Below, in pieces: positions 8,756 to 18,200 of a DNA stretch of 64,000 bases. Numbering within the stretch: the stretch's first letter is position 1; each line of letters starts with the position of its first letter. The position numbers and the translations under genes were made by a program. Below the pieces are notes generated by a model. The model saw only the letters and a program-made list of their open reading frames with translations. It had not been told where the DNA came from and did not search any database. Source of the stretch: Mycolicibacillus parakoreensis (GTDB lineage Bacteria > Actinomycetota > Actinomycetes > Mycobacteriales > Mycobacteriaceae); assembly GCF_022370835.2 (NCBI RefSeq), contig NZ_CP092365.1, positions 2,852,001-2,916,000 on the forward strand, written 5' to 3'.

Positions 8756-10108
8756 GTGACTGAGATCAAACGCGGCCGTGCCGCACGTAACGCCCGGTTG
8801 GCGTCGCTGCCCGTCGGCTTCGCCGGGCGGGCCGCACTGGGGCTGGGCAAGCGGATGGCGGGCAAGTCGAAAGACGAGGTCACCGCCGAGATGATGGAGA
8901 AGGCGGCCGACCAGCTGTTCACCGTGCTCGGCGAACTCAAGGGCGGGGCGATGAAGGTCGGCCAGGCCCTGTCGGTGATGGAGGCCGCGATCCCCGAGCA
9001 GTTCGGGGAGCCCTACCGCGAGGCGCTGACCAAGCTGCAAAAGGATGCGCCGCCGATGACCGCGCAGAAGGTGCACCGGGTGCTCGACGCCCAGCTGGGC
9101 ACCACGTGGCGTCAGCGCTTCAGCGCCTTCGACGACGAGCCGGTCGCCTCCGCCAGCATCGGTCAGGTCCACAAGGCGGTGTGGGCCGACGGCCGCGCCG
9201 TCGCGGTGAAGATCCAGTACCCCGGCGCCGACGAGGCACTGCGCGCCGACCTGAAGACCATTCGTCGGCTGACCGGCGTGTTCAAGCAGTTGGCCCCCGG
9301 GGTCGATGTCCAGGGTGTCGTCGACGAGCTGATCGAACGCACCGAGATGGAGCTGGACTACCGGCTCGAAGCCGACAACCAGCGGATCTTCGCCAAGGCC
9401 TATGCCGGCCACCCGCACTTCCTCATCCCGAACGTGGTGGCCAGCGCCCCCAAGGTCGTCATCCAGGAGTGGATCGAGGGCGTCGGCATGGCCGAGATCA
9501 TCCGCACCGGCACCGTCGAGCAGCGGGATCTGATGGGCACCCGGCTGGCCGAGTTCACCTGGGACGCGGCGCGGCGGCTGGAGTTGATCCACGGTGACGC
9601 CCACCCGGGCAACTTCATGCTGCTGCCCGACGACCGGATGGGCGTGATCGACTTCGGCGCGGTGGCGCCGATGCCCGGCGGGTTCCCCCCGGAGTTGGGT
9701 GCGGCCGTGCGCTACGCGCGCGACGACGACTACGACAACGTCGTCGCCGTGATGCGCCAGGGCGGCTTCATCCAGAAGGGCCAGGAGGTCTCCATGCGCG
9801 AGATCGACGAGATGCTGCGCCAGTACGTCGAACCCGTCGAGGTGGAGGTGTTCCACTACACCCGCAAGTGGCTGATGCGGATGACCGGCAAGCAGTTGGA
9901 ACGCTCGGTCGAGCAGCTCAAGATGGCGCGTCAACTCGACCTGCCGCCGAAGCTGGCGATGCCGATGCGGGTGCTGGGCTCGACGACGGCGATCATGTGT
10001 CAGCTCGACGCGCACGTCCCGACCAGGCGGCTCTCGGAGGAATTGGTGCCGGGCTTCACCGATCCCGACGTCGAAAAGGATGTCGAGAAGGTCGGCCCGA
10101 CGGCCTGA
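8756..10108 (+). CDS. ABC1/UbiB-family atypical kinase (Rv3197-like)
   Basis: The protein has the ABC1/ADCK hallmarks: the KxGQ motif (GGAMKVGQALSVMEA), the Ala-rich nucleotide loop (VASASIGQVHKAVW) followed by VAVKIQYPG, then ELDYRLEADNQ, the catalytic HGDAHPGNFML and the metal-binding VIDFGA. I prefer GTG at 8756 (450 residues, gap of 7 nt after the previous gene). An ATG at 8738 would overlap the upstream gene and lacks a ribosome site. The M. tuberculosis homologue is described as acting with the neighbouring WhiB7 in macrolide tolerance; that link is from the literature. The gene is convergent with whiB7, only 6 nt away. Confidence 0.88.
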   Translation: MTEIKRGRAARNARLASLPVGFAGRAALGLGKRMAGKSKDEVTAEMMEKAADQLFTVLGELKGGAMKVGQALSVMEAAIPEQFGEPYREALTKLQKDAPPMTAQKVHRVLDAQLGTTWRQRFSAFDDEPVASASIGQVHKAVWADGRAVAVKIQYPGADEALRADLKTIRRLTGVFKQLAPGVDVQGVVDELIERTEMELDYRLEADNQRIFAKAYAGHPHFLIPNVVASAPKVVIQEWIEGVGMAEIIRTGTVEQRDLMGTRLAEFTWDAARRLELIHGDAHPGNFMLLPDDRMGVIDFGAVAPMPGGFPPELGAAVRYARDDDYDNVVAVMRQGGFIQKGQEVSMREIDEMLRQYVEPVEVEVFHYTRKWLMRMTGKQLERSVEQLKMARQLDLPPKLAMPMRVLGSTTAIMCQLDAHVPTRRLSEELVPGFTDPDVEKDVEKVGPTA

Positions 10109-10114
10109 CCGCGC

Positions 10115-10384
10115 TCACGCGGCGGCCGGCTCCTTGCGGGGCCGCCCGCGGGGGCGTTTGCGCGCCACGATGCGCCCGCGGTGCAGGATCTCCCCGCCCC
10201 ACACGCCCCACGGCTCGCCGCGGGCCAGCGCCACCGCCAGGCACCGGAGGCGGATGGGGCAGCCGGCGCAGAGCGCCTTGGCGCGTTCCAGGTCGGCGGG
10301 CTCCTCGGCGAACCACAGATCGGGGTCGCCGGTGTGGCAGGGCAGCGCCGGGCGCCGTGGCGACGCGACGGTGGGAGTCGACAT
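10115..10384 (-). CDS. whiB7: WhiB7 transcriptional regulator of antibiotic resistance
   Basis: The 89-residue protein has the four [4Fe-4S] cysteines of WhiB proteins (C16, C39, C42, C48), the GVWGGE turn (residues 60-65) that contacts the primary sigma factor, and a C-terminal AT-hook (RPRGRPRK, 78-85) that is specific to WhiB7. WhiB7 binds AT-rich DNA just upstream of -35 and activates intrinsic drug-resistance genes, including itself. ATG at 10384 gives the family length; the same frame extends upstream without support. The long leader is described separately. Confidence 0.97.
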   Translation of the reverse strand: MSTPTVASPRRPALPCHTGDPDLWFAEEPADLERAKALCAGCPIRLRCLAVALARGEPWGVWGGEILHRGRIVARKRPRGRPRKEPAAA

Positions 10385-10465
10385 GGGATGCTCACCTGCT
10401 TCCTGATCGGGGCGGGCCGGTCGCGGGAGCCGGATCAGGGCCGACGGCGAGAAGCCGACAACAAT

Positions 10466-10492
10466 GGCCACGGATCCGGGGGGTCCGTGGCC
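10466..10492 (-). terminator. intrinsic terminator (attenuator) in the whiB7 leader
   Basis: Arms at 10466-10474 and 10484-10492 (GGCCACGGA / TCCGTGGCC) form a perfect 9-bp stem with a GC-rich loop. On the transcribed strand it is followed by ATTGTTGT, a weak U-tract. It lies between the leader ORF and whiB7, the arrangement described for whiB7 attenuation, in which stalled translation of the upstream ORF allows read-through. Confidence 0.75.
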
Positions 10493-10508
10493 AGGTGCCG
10501 AATGTGCA

Positions 10509-10610
10509 CTATCTCGGTGGAATGTCCCGGCCCGGACGCGCCGCGGCGGCGCGGTGGGCGGCGGCGCGGTGGGCGGCCGCCCGTACGGTGCCAGCGATCG
10601 CGCTGCTCAT
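10509..10610 (-). CDS. whiB7 leader peptide (upstream ORF, 33 aa)
   Basis: The ORF begins with ATG at 10610 behind a strong AGGAGG, encodes about 33 residues rich in Ala, His and Arg (MSSAIAGTVRAAAHR and onwards, with the repeated unit AHRAA) and ends with TAG at 10509. It sits 16 nt before the terminator hairpin and 124 nt before whiB7. In other mycobacteria the whiB7 leader carries such an ORF, whose translation senses ribosome-targeting drugs. The position and strong ribosome site support the same role here. Confidence 0.75.
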   Translation of the reverse strand: MSSAIAGTVRAAAHRAAAHRAAAARPGRDIPPR

Positions 10611-10697
10611 GGCCGCCTCCTCTCGTCGTCGCGGGCGCCTCGCGTGGCGCCCCGGCGGGACCGTGCACGAGGATATCCGGCCGGCCGGGTCACCGGC

Positions 10698-10710
10698 AAA
10701 CATTTTTTGA
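10698..10710 (-). promoter_or_regulatory. AT-rich WhiB7-type promoter element
   Basis: In a region of about 70% GC, this 13-base tract contains only A/T apart from three positions (minus strand TCAAAAAATGTTTG). It is directly followed by TTGCCG and, further on, GATATCC. WhiB7-activated promoters carry an AT-rich block just upstream of -35, so this is the likely autoregulatory promoter. The exact -10 is unclear because TTGCCG to TATCCT gives a short 14-base spacer. Confidence 0.55.
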
Positions 10711-10723
10711 CCTGCGGATTCGG

Positions 10724-12841
10724 CTACCCGCGTGCCCGCACCAGCTCGAGCACCGCCGGGCCGTACTGTTCGAGTTTGCGGGCCCCGATGCCCGGGATGG
10801 CGGTCAGGGCGGCGTCGTCGGTGGGCAGCATCTCGGCGATCGCGATCAGGGTGTTGTCGGTGAACACCACGTAGGCGGGCACCTTCTGCTCCTGGGCGGT
10901 GCGCAACCGCCACTCCTTGAGCCGGCCCAGCAGGTCCTCGTCGATGTCGGCGGCGCAGGTTTCGCAGCGCCGCAGCATCGTCGCGGTCGCCGTGGACAGC
11001 CGGGCGTTGCAGATCCGGCAGTGCACCGGTGCCCCCCGGTTGCGGCGCGACCGCCGCGGCCCGGAGTCGGCCACCGCGGCCTGCGGGGCGATGCCGGTGA
11101 GGAAACGCGACGGTTTGCGCCCCGCGCGCCCCCCGGGGGTGCGTGACAGCGCCCAACTCAGCGCGAGGTGGCGGCGCGCTCGGGTGACGCCGACATAGAG
11201 CAGCCGACGCTCCTCCTCCACCGGTTCACTGTCGGGCCCGTGGGCCAGCGCGTGGCTGATCGGCAGGGTCCCGTCGGCCAGACCCACCAGGAACACCGCA
11301 TCCCACTCCAGGCCCTTGGCGGCGTGCAGCGACGCCAGCGTCACCCCCTGCACCACCGGGGGATGACGGGAGTCGGCGCGCAGCCGCAACTCGCGCAGCA
11401 GGCCGGGCAGGTCGAGCTGCGGGCGCGCGGCGACCTCGTCGTCGACCAGGTCGACCAGCGCCGACAGCGCCTCCCAGCGTTCCCGGGCGCGCACCCCGGT
11501 CGGGGCGGTCGCGGTCAACCCCAGCGGTTCGAGCACGGTGCGCACCAGCGTGGGCAGCGCCGCCTGCTGCTCGGTTGCCGCGGCGCCCCGCTCGGCGGTG
11601 CGCTGCAGCGCCAGCACCGCCTGGCGGATCTCCTGGCGGGTGAAAAACCCTTCCCCGCCGCGCACCTGATAGGTGATGCCGGCCTCGGTCAGCGCCTCCT
11701 CGTAGACCTCCGATTGGGCGTTGATGCGGTAGAGCACCGCGATCTCGGCCGCCTCGACGCCGCCGTCGATGAGCCTGGCGATCGCGGCGGCGGTGGCGGT
11801 GGCCTCGGCGACCTCGTCGCGGTGTTGGTGAAACGTCGGCTCCGGGCCGGGATCGCGCTGACCGACCAGCTGCAGCCGGCTGCCGGCCACCCGGCCGCGG
11901 GCCGCGGCGATCACCCGATTGGCCAACGACACCACCTGCGGGGTCGACCGGTAGTCACGCTCCAGGCGCACCAGGGTGGCCTCCGGGAAGCGGCGGGTGA
12001 AGTCCAGCAGATAACGCGGGGAGGCGCCGGTGAACGAGTAGATGGTCTGGTTGGCGTCGCCGACGACGGTGAGATCGTCGCGCTCCCCCAGCCAGGCGGT
12101 CAGCACCCGCTGCTGCAGCGGGGTGACGTCCTGGTATTCGTCGACGACGAAGCAGCGGTAGCGGCCGCGGAACTCCTCGGCCACCCCCGGGTCGGTCTCG
12201 ATGGCCGCCGCGGTGTGCAGCAGCAGGTCGTCGAAGTCGAGCAGGGCCACCTCGCCGCGGACCTTGGCGGTCTCGTACCCGCTGTAGACCGTGGCGACCT
12301 GCGCCGCGTCCAGCGGGATGTCGCGCCCGGCCGCGGCGACCGCCGCGCCGTACTGTTCGGGGCTGATCAGCGAGGCCTTGGCCCACTCGATCTCCCCGGC
12401 GAGGTCGCGCACGTCGTCGGTGGACGGGTTGACCCCGGCCCGGTTGGCGGCCTGGGCGACCACGGCGAACTTGCGGTCCAGCAGCTGCCAGGGGGTGTCG
12501 CCGACCACCCGCGGCCAGAAGTAGCGCAGCTGGCGGCGAGCGGCGGCGTGAAACGTCAACGCCTGCACCCCCGCGACCCGTGCGTCGGTGGCCGCGGCGG
12601 TGTCGAGGGCCCGCAGGCGGGCTCGCATCTGCCCGGCGGCCCGGGAGGTGAACGTCACCGCCAGCACCTGTCCGGCCGCCACATGCCCCCCGGAGACCAG
12701 GTGGGCGATGCGGTGGGTGATGGTGCGGGTTTTGCCGGTGCCGGCGCCGGCGAGCACGCACACCGGACCCCGCGGGGCCAGCACGGCGGCGCGCTGTTCG
12801 TCGTCGAGACCGGCCAGCAGCGGGTCGGCGTTTCCCGGCAT
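10724..12841 (-). CDS. uvrD2: UvrD2 superfamily 1 DNA helicase
   Basis: The 705-residue protein has an SF1A helicase core with Walker A GAGTGKT (about residues 33-39), motif [20 protein letters not shown] and the C-terminal [15 protein letters not shown] and [13 protein letters not shown] motifs. Unlike UvrD1 it carries a four-Cys zinc module (CRIC, then CETC) and a C-terminal HRDC domain ([22 protein letters not shown]), the signature of mycobacterial UvrD2, an essential 3'-5' helicase. ATG at 12841 was chosen because the upstream extension has no family similarity. It is divergent from mrx1, about 100 bp apart. Confidence 0.95.
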   Translation of the reverse strand: MPGNADPLLAGLDDEQRAAVLAPRGPVCVLAGAGTGKTRTITHRIAHLVSGGHVAAGQVLAVTFTSRAAGQMRARLRALDTAAATDARVAGVQALTFHAAARRQLRYFWPRVVGDTPWQLLDRKFAVVAQAANRAGVNPSTDDVRDLAGEIEWAKASLISPEQYGAAVAAAGRDIPLDAAQVATVYSGYETAKVRGEVALLDFDDLLLHTAAAIETDPGVAEEFRGRYRCFVVDEYQDVTPLQQRVLTAWLGERDDLTVVGDANQTIYSFTGASPRYLLDFTRRFPEATLVRLERDYRSTPQVVSLANRVIAAARGRVAGSRLQLVGQRDPGPEPTFHQHRDEVAEATATAAAIARLIDGGVEAAEIAVLYRINAQSEVYEEALTEAGITYQVRGGEGFFTRQEIRQAVLALQRTAERGAAATEQQAALPTLVRTVLEPLGLTATAPTGVRARERWEALSALVDLVDDEVAARPQLDLPGLLRELRLRADSRHPPVVQGVTLASLHAAKGLEWDAVFLVGLADGTLPISHALAHGPDSEPVEEERRLLYVGVTRARRHLALSWALSRTPGGRAGRKPSRFLTGIAPQAAVADSGPRRSRRNRGAPVHCRICNARLSTATATMLRRCETCAADIDEDLLGRLKEWRLRTAQEQKVPAYVVFTDNTLIAIAEMLPTDDAALTAIPGIGARKLEQYGPAVLELVRARG

Positions 12842-12940
12842 GACCCCATCCTGACATCGCCACCGGACAGCGCCCCACCGGGCCGACGGCACGGGCCGCG
12901 GTGCGCGCGGCGCGGCGCAGCCGCTAAGTTGGGAGCCACT

Positions 12941-13207
12941 ATGACCTCCGCACCCGCCGAGACCGGCGCGTTCACCCTGTACTCCACTCCGTGGTGCCCG
13001 CACTGCCTGCGGCTGAAAACCATGTTGAAGGCCGCCGGCATCACCTACACCGAGATCAACATCGAGAACGACGCCGAGGCCGCGAAGTTCGTCGGTTCGG
13101 TCAACGACGGCAACCACACCGTGCCCACCCTGCGGTTCGCCGACGGTTCGACGCTGACCAATCCCGGCGTCAAGGCGGTCAAAGACAAGCTGGCCGCGCT
13201 GGGCTGA
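12941..13207 (+). CDS. mrx1: mycoredoxin / glutaredoxin-like protein
   Basis: The 88-residue thioredoxin-fold protein has the active site WCPHC (C19, C22), a TVPTLRF cis-Pro segment and an ADGSTLTNP ending. Mycoredoxin-1 reduces mycothiol-mixed disulfides by a monothiol mechanism. The central dipeptide is PH where the M. tuberculosis protein has, as I recall it, GY; this may change its redox potential. The ATG is preceded by GGGAG, and TAAGTT 10 nt upstream is a possible -10. It lies between uvrD2 and nudC, as in other mycobacteria. Confidence 0.9.
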   Translation: MTSAPAETGAFTLYSTPWCPHCLRLKTMLKAAGITYTEINIENDAEAAKFVGSVNDGNHTVPTLRFADGSTLTNPGVKAVKDKLAALG

Positions 13208-13235
13208 CCCGATCACGGCCCCGCTCCCGCCGGGA

Positions 13236-14159
13236 TCAGCCAGCCGCCACCCAGGACTCGATGATCTCGCGGGCGATCGAGATCGAGCCGGGCAACAGCA
13301 GTGCCGACTCGGTGTGGCGGGCCCAATCCCCGGCGTCCAGGGCCGCCGCGATCTGTTCGCGGGTGAACCAGGCGGCCTCGACGATCTCCCCGTCGGCGAA
13401 GACGAACTCCTGGCCCGGGTCGGCGACGGCGTGGAACCCGACCATCAACGACCGCGGGAACGGCCACGGCTGGCTGCCCAGGTAGCGCACGTCGTGCACG
13501 GTCAGGCCGATCTCCTCGCGGATCTCGCGGGTCACGCAGGTCTCCAGGGCTTCCCCCGCCTCGACGAACCCGGCCAGCAGCGAGAACAGCCGTGGCGGCC
13601 AGCCGGCCTGGCGTGCCAGCACCGCCCGGTCGGCGTCGTCGTGGACCAGGCAGATCACCGCGGGGTCGATGCGGGGGAACTCCTCGTCGCCGGTGAGCGG
13701 GTTGACCCGGGCCCAGCCGGCGCGGGTCGCGCGGGTGGGGGTGCCGTCGACCGCGGAGAACCTTGCCCGCTCATGCCAGTTGAGCAGCGCCGCGGCCGAC
13801 GCCACCAGCTGCGCGCTGACGTCGTCGAGGTGGTGGCCGCCGCGGCGCAGGTCGAGAACCGCGGCGCGCGGGTCGGGGTCGTCGGGGGCGGCCAGCCGGT
13901 CGCGGATCGCCCAGACGTGCCGACCGTCGTCGAGGCGACCCAGAAACACCGCGTCGCGCGGCGGGGCGTCGCCGAGTGCGGCGGCACGGTGCAACACCAC
14001 CCGGCCGTCGGTGACCAGCACCTGGTTGCGCGCGTCGACCCGCAGCAGCGCCGCCTGCGCCCAGCCGGCGACGGCGGCGTCGACGTCGGTGCGCAGCTGA
14101 TCGGAGCGGTCCGCCCCGACCCGGGAGAGCAGCGGGGTGTGCTGTAGCCGGAACTCCAC
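13236..14159 (-). CDS. nudC: NADH pyrophosphatase NudC (Nudix hydrolase)
   Basis: The 307-residue protein contains the complete Nudix box ([20 protein letters not shown], then IGL) and the SQPWPFPRS array that marks NADH pyrophosphatases, which cleave NAD(H) to NMN(H) and AMP and can remove NAD caps from RNA. The zinc-ribbon region before the Nudix domain (around residues 150-180) has no cysteines, so zinc is probably not bound. GTG at 14159 is the only reasonable start. It follows the potassium channel gene, 9 nt away on the same strand, and the two probably form one transcript. Confidence 0.92.
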   Translation of the reverse strand: MEFRLQHTPLLSRVGADRSDQLRTDVDAAVAGWAQAALLRVDARNQVLVTDGRVVLHRAAALGDAPPRDAVFLGRLDDGRHVWAIRDRLAAPDDPDPRAAVLDLRRGGHHLDDVSAQLVASAAALLNWHERARFSAVDGTPTRATRAGWARVNPLTGDEEFPRIDPAVICLVHDDADRAVLARQAGWPPRLFSLLAGFVEAGEALETCVTREIREEIGLTVHDVRYLGSQPWPFPRSLMVGFHAVADPGQEFVFADGEIVEAAWFTREQIAAALDAGDWARHTESALLLPGSISIAREIIESWVAAG

Positions 14160-14168
14160 GCCCGGTGC

Positions 14169-15236
14169 CTAACCGGCCGCGGTGCGCACGTAGAGCAGCC
14201 GGTCGCCGGCCTCGACGGTGTCGACCTCCGGGGAGTCGATGCGCAGCAGGGCCCCCTCGCGCACCACCCCGAGCACGATGTCGCGCAGGTGCCGCGCCGA
14301 CCCGCCCACCTCGGTCTGGGCCACCTCACGTTCGGCGATGGTCAGCCCGGTGTCCGGCGACAGCAGGTTCTCGATCATCTCCACCACCCGCGGGGTGGAG
14401 GTGGCGATGCCCAGCAGCCGCCCGGCGGTCTCCGAGGACACCACCACCGAGTCGGCCCCGGACTGCTGCAGCAGATGCTGGTTCTCGGCCTCCCGGATGG
14501 CGGCCACGATCTTGGCGTTGGGGGCGATCTCGCGGGCGGTGAGGGTGACCAGCGCGGCGGTGTCGTCGCGGTTGGTGGCCACGATGATCGCCGCGGCGTG
14601 CTGGGCGCCGGCCAGCCGCAGCACGTCGGCCTTGGTGGCGTCGCCGCGTTGGGTGACCAGCCCGGCGTTCTCGGCGTGGGTGAGCGCGGCCTCATCGGTG
14701 TCGACGACCACGATGTTGCCGGTCGGGACGTCATCGCCGACCATGGCCACCACCGCGGTCTTGCCCTTGGTGCCGTAGCCGACGACGATCGTGTGGTTGC
14801 GCACTCTTCTCCTCCAACGCTGGATCTTCAACGCCTGCCGGGACCGTTCGGCGAGCACCTCGACGGTGGTGCCGACCAGCACCACCAGAAACGCCACCCG
14901 CAGCGGGGTGAGGATCACGATGTTGGTCAGCCGCGCGAACTCGGTCACCGGGGTGACGTCGCCGTACCCGGTGGTGGTCAGCGACACGGTGGCGAAATAG
15001 ATGCAGTCCAGCAGGGTCATCGGTTCGCCGCGCACATCGGTGTAGCCGTCGCGGGTGAGGTAGACGACGATGACCGCCGCGAGCATCGCCCCCAGCGCGA
15101 TGATGATGCGCCGCATGATCGCGCGGGCCGGCGAGTCGCTCTCCGGGATCCGCAGCACCCCGACCAGCGCGTAGTCGGGCTGAGCGGTCAACGTCTCGTC
15201 GAGACCGCCCAGCCGGCGCAGCTTCCCTCGGGCCAT
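14169..15236 (-). CDS. potassium channel with RCK/TrkA domains (Rv3200c-like)
   Basis: The 355-residue protein has a two-helix pore module: one membrane helix at about residues 42-62, the selectivity filter TTTGYGD near residue 90 and a second helix at 108-128. It is followed by an RCK/TrkA-N Rossmann domain (VVGYGTKGKTAV, VVDTDE) and a C-terminal TrkA-C domain. This is the layout of MthK-type ligand-gated K+ channels. The ATG start is unambiguous. It is co-directional with nudC, which could suggest a link to nucleotide sensing, but that is only inference. Confidence 0.92.
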   Translation of the reverse strand: MARGKLRRLGGLDETLTAQPDYALVGVLRIPESDSPARAIMRRIIIALGAMLAAVIVVYLTRDGYTDVRGEPMTLLDCIYFATVSLTTTGYGDVTPVTEFARLTNIVILTPLRVAFLVVLVGTTVEVLAERSRQALKIQRWRRRVRNHTIVVGYGTKGKTAVVAMVGDDVPTGNIVVVDTDEAALTHAENAGLVTQRGDATKADVLRLAGAQHAAAIIVATNRDDTAALVTLTAREIAPNAKIVAAIREAENQHLLQQSGADSVVVSSETAGRLLGIATSTPRVVEMIENLLSPDTGLTIAEREVAQTEVGGSARHLRDIVLGVVREGALLRIDSPEVDTVEAGDRLLYVRTAAG

Positions 15237-15276
15237 CGCACCATGTAACCACGTCGGCCACCCCGGACCCGGCAGA

Positions 15277-18200
15277 TCACCGTCCGGCGGCCAGCGCGGT
15301 CAACTCGACGCGACCCGGCACCCTCTCGGGGTACACGGTGGCGCCGGGGCGAACATAGTGGAACGCGGTGCGCACCAACGCTTCCGGGGTGTCGCTGAGC
15401 GCCGCCCAGGCCAGCCGGTACACCCCGAGTTGCACCGCGGCCGCACGCGCGGCCGCCCCGTCGGGGCGCCCGCCGGTCTTCCAGTCCACCACCGTCGCGC
15501 CGCCGTCGGGCTCGCCGAACACCGCGTCGATGCGGCCGCGCACGATCGTCGGCCCCAACGCCAGCTCGAACGGCACCTCCACCGCGATCGGGGTGCGGTC
15601 CGCCCACGGCGAGTCGAGGAACGCCTGCTGCAACTGCGCCAGGCGGTCGGCGTCGGCGGCGCCGTGGTCGCTGTCGGCCGCGCCGGGCAGGTCGGCCAGG
15701 TCGAAAAGCCGATCGGCCCCGTAGAACCGTTGAACCCAGTCATGAAACGCCGTGCCGCGCAATGCATACGGGTCGGGACGCACCGGGAGACGCCGGCCGG
15801 GGTGTTGCGCCGCCTGCGGGTCGGCGGCCCGTTCCACCAGCCCGCTGACCGACAGCACCGCGGGCACCGTCGGCGGCGGGGCCGGTGGGCTGTCGCGCTC
15901 GGCCAGCAGCGCGTCGACGTCGGCGGCCCACCCGTGCGGGTCCTGGCCCGCCGCCGCGTCCGGCTCGGCGGTCAGGGCCGCGGCCACCAGCTGCGCGCCC
16001 CGGTCCACGTCGGCGCGGCGTCCTCCGGCCGGGTCGGCCGGCCACACCGCCTCGCGCACGGCCTCGCGCAGCGGGTTGGGCTCCCCCGGCGCGGGCGCCG
16101 GTGCCCAGCAGTCGATCGTGCCGACCGGACGATCACCGTCACCGCCGACGATCACGGCGTGCAGTTCGTCGAGGAACTCCGAGGGCCCGCGCGGGGTGAG
16201 TCCGGTGGCGCCCCAGTGATGCCCGGAGACCAACAGGGTGTCCTCGGCGCGGGTGACCGCCACGTACAGCAGCCGGCGTTCCTCGTCGACGCGCCGCTGC
16301 GCCAGCTGCGCGCGGTGGGCCTCGACGGTGTCGCCGAGTTGTCGGCGGTCGGTGACCGCGTCGGTCTCCAGCAGCGGCACCCCGTGGGCGCTGAGCGAGG
16401 CCCGGTCGCCGCGCAGCGGCGGCGGCAACTCGGCGGGATCGGTGAGCCAGGTGCGACGCGACGCGGTGGAGGGAAACACCCCGGCGACCAGATGCGGCAC
16501 CGCCACCACCTGCCACTCCAGGCCCTTGGCGGCGTGCACGGTGAGCACCTGCACCCGGCCGGTGGTCGCCGCCACCGGCGCCGGCGGCAGGCCCTTTTCG
16601 ACCACCGCGGCGGCATCGAGGTAGGCCAGCAGACCCGCCACCGTCGGTGCGGCGCTGCGGTCGCCGCCCCGGGCGCAGTAGCCGGCCACCACGTCGGCGA
16701 ACGCGTCGAGTTGTTCGGTGCCGGTACCCGGCGCGTCCACCGGGTGCGCGGCGCGGGCCTCGATGTCGGCCCCGGTGATCCGGCGCGCCTCGGCGAGCAG
16801 GTCGGGCAGCGGATGGTCGAGGTGGCCGCGCAGCGCGGCCAGCTCCTCCCCGAGTGCGGCCACCCGGCGGTACCCGTCCGGGGAGTAGTCGGCGGCCGGG
16901 CCGGGGTCGGCGACGGCGTCGGCCAGGCAGGCGGTGTCGGTGTCGGGGTCGGCCTGGGCGGCGACCTCCTCGGCGCTGAGCGGCGCCGGCGGCGGGTCGG
17001 CCAGCGTCTGGGCGCGACGCCACAGCGCGGCGATGTCGCGGGCCCCCAGCCGCCACCGCGGTCCGGTCAGCACCCGCAGGGCGGCCGCCCCCGCGGTCGG
17101 GTCGGCGACCAGCCGCAGGGTGGCCACCAGGTCGGCGACCTCGGGCACCGCCAGCAGCCCGGCCAGCCCGACCACCTCCGCGGGCACCCCGCGGTCCCGC
17201 AACGCCGCGGCCATCGGGGCGGCATCGGCGTTGCGGCGCACCAGCACCGCCGCGCTCGGCGGCGGCTCACCGGCGGCGGCGGCGCGCGCGTAGCGGCGCT
17301 GCAGCTGTTCGGAGACCCAGTCGCGCTCGGCGACCACGTCGGGCAGCAGCGCCGCGGTCACCGTGCCCGGCGCCGCGTCGGGGGCCGAGCGCAGTTCGTG
17401 CACGGCCACCGAACGGTCGCGGGCCGGCGCGGCGACCGCGTTGGCCACCGCCAGCGTCGACGGCGGGTTACGCCAGCTGGTGGCCAGCTCCAGGGTGGGT
17501 GCCGGGGTGCCGTCGCAGCGCGGGAAATCGGTGGTGAACAGCGGCAGGTTGGTGGCCGAGGCGCCGCGCCAGCCGTAGATCGACTGGATGGGGTCACCGA
17601 CCGCCGTGAGCGCCAGCGTGTCGTCGACCCCGCCGCCGAACAGCGCCGACAACGCGACCCGCTGGGCGTGGCCGGTGTCCTGGTATTCGTCGAGCAGCAC
17701 CACCCGGAAGGTGCGGCGCAGCTCCGCGCCGATCTCGGGCAGGTCGGTGGCCAGGCGCGCCGCGGCGGCCATCTGCGTCCCGAAATCCATCACCGCCTCG
17801 GCGCGCATCCGTGCGGCCACCGCGTCGATCAGCGGCACCAGGGCGCTGCGGTCGGCCTGGGCCGCCAGCAGTCGGAGCAAATGCTGATTGGGTTCGGCAC
17901 GCTGGCGCGGCCCCGGCGGCAGGGTCAGCACCAGCTGCTCGAGTTCGCGGTGGGTGTCGCGCAACCCGGCGGTGTCGACCAGATGCTCGGCCAGCTGATC
18001 GGCCAGGTGCAGCACCATCTCGGTGACCGCCTCCGGCGTCTTGGTCAGCTCCAGTGTCCCCGGGTAGGCGCAGACCACGTCGTAGGCCAGCTGCCAGCGT
18101 TCGGTGGAGCCCAGCAACCGGGTCTGCGGTTCGATCCCGGCGCGCATGCCGTGTTCACGCAGCAGCCGGCCGGCGAACGCGTGGTAGGTGGCGACGGTGG

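Noticed and set aside
11168..12940. Long frame upstream of and in phase with mrx1
   Set aside because: It is antisense to uvrD2. Only the last 88 codons, from the ATG at 12941, show similarity to mycoredoxin.
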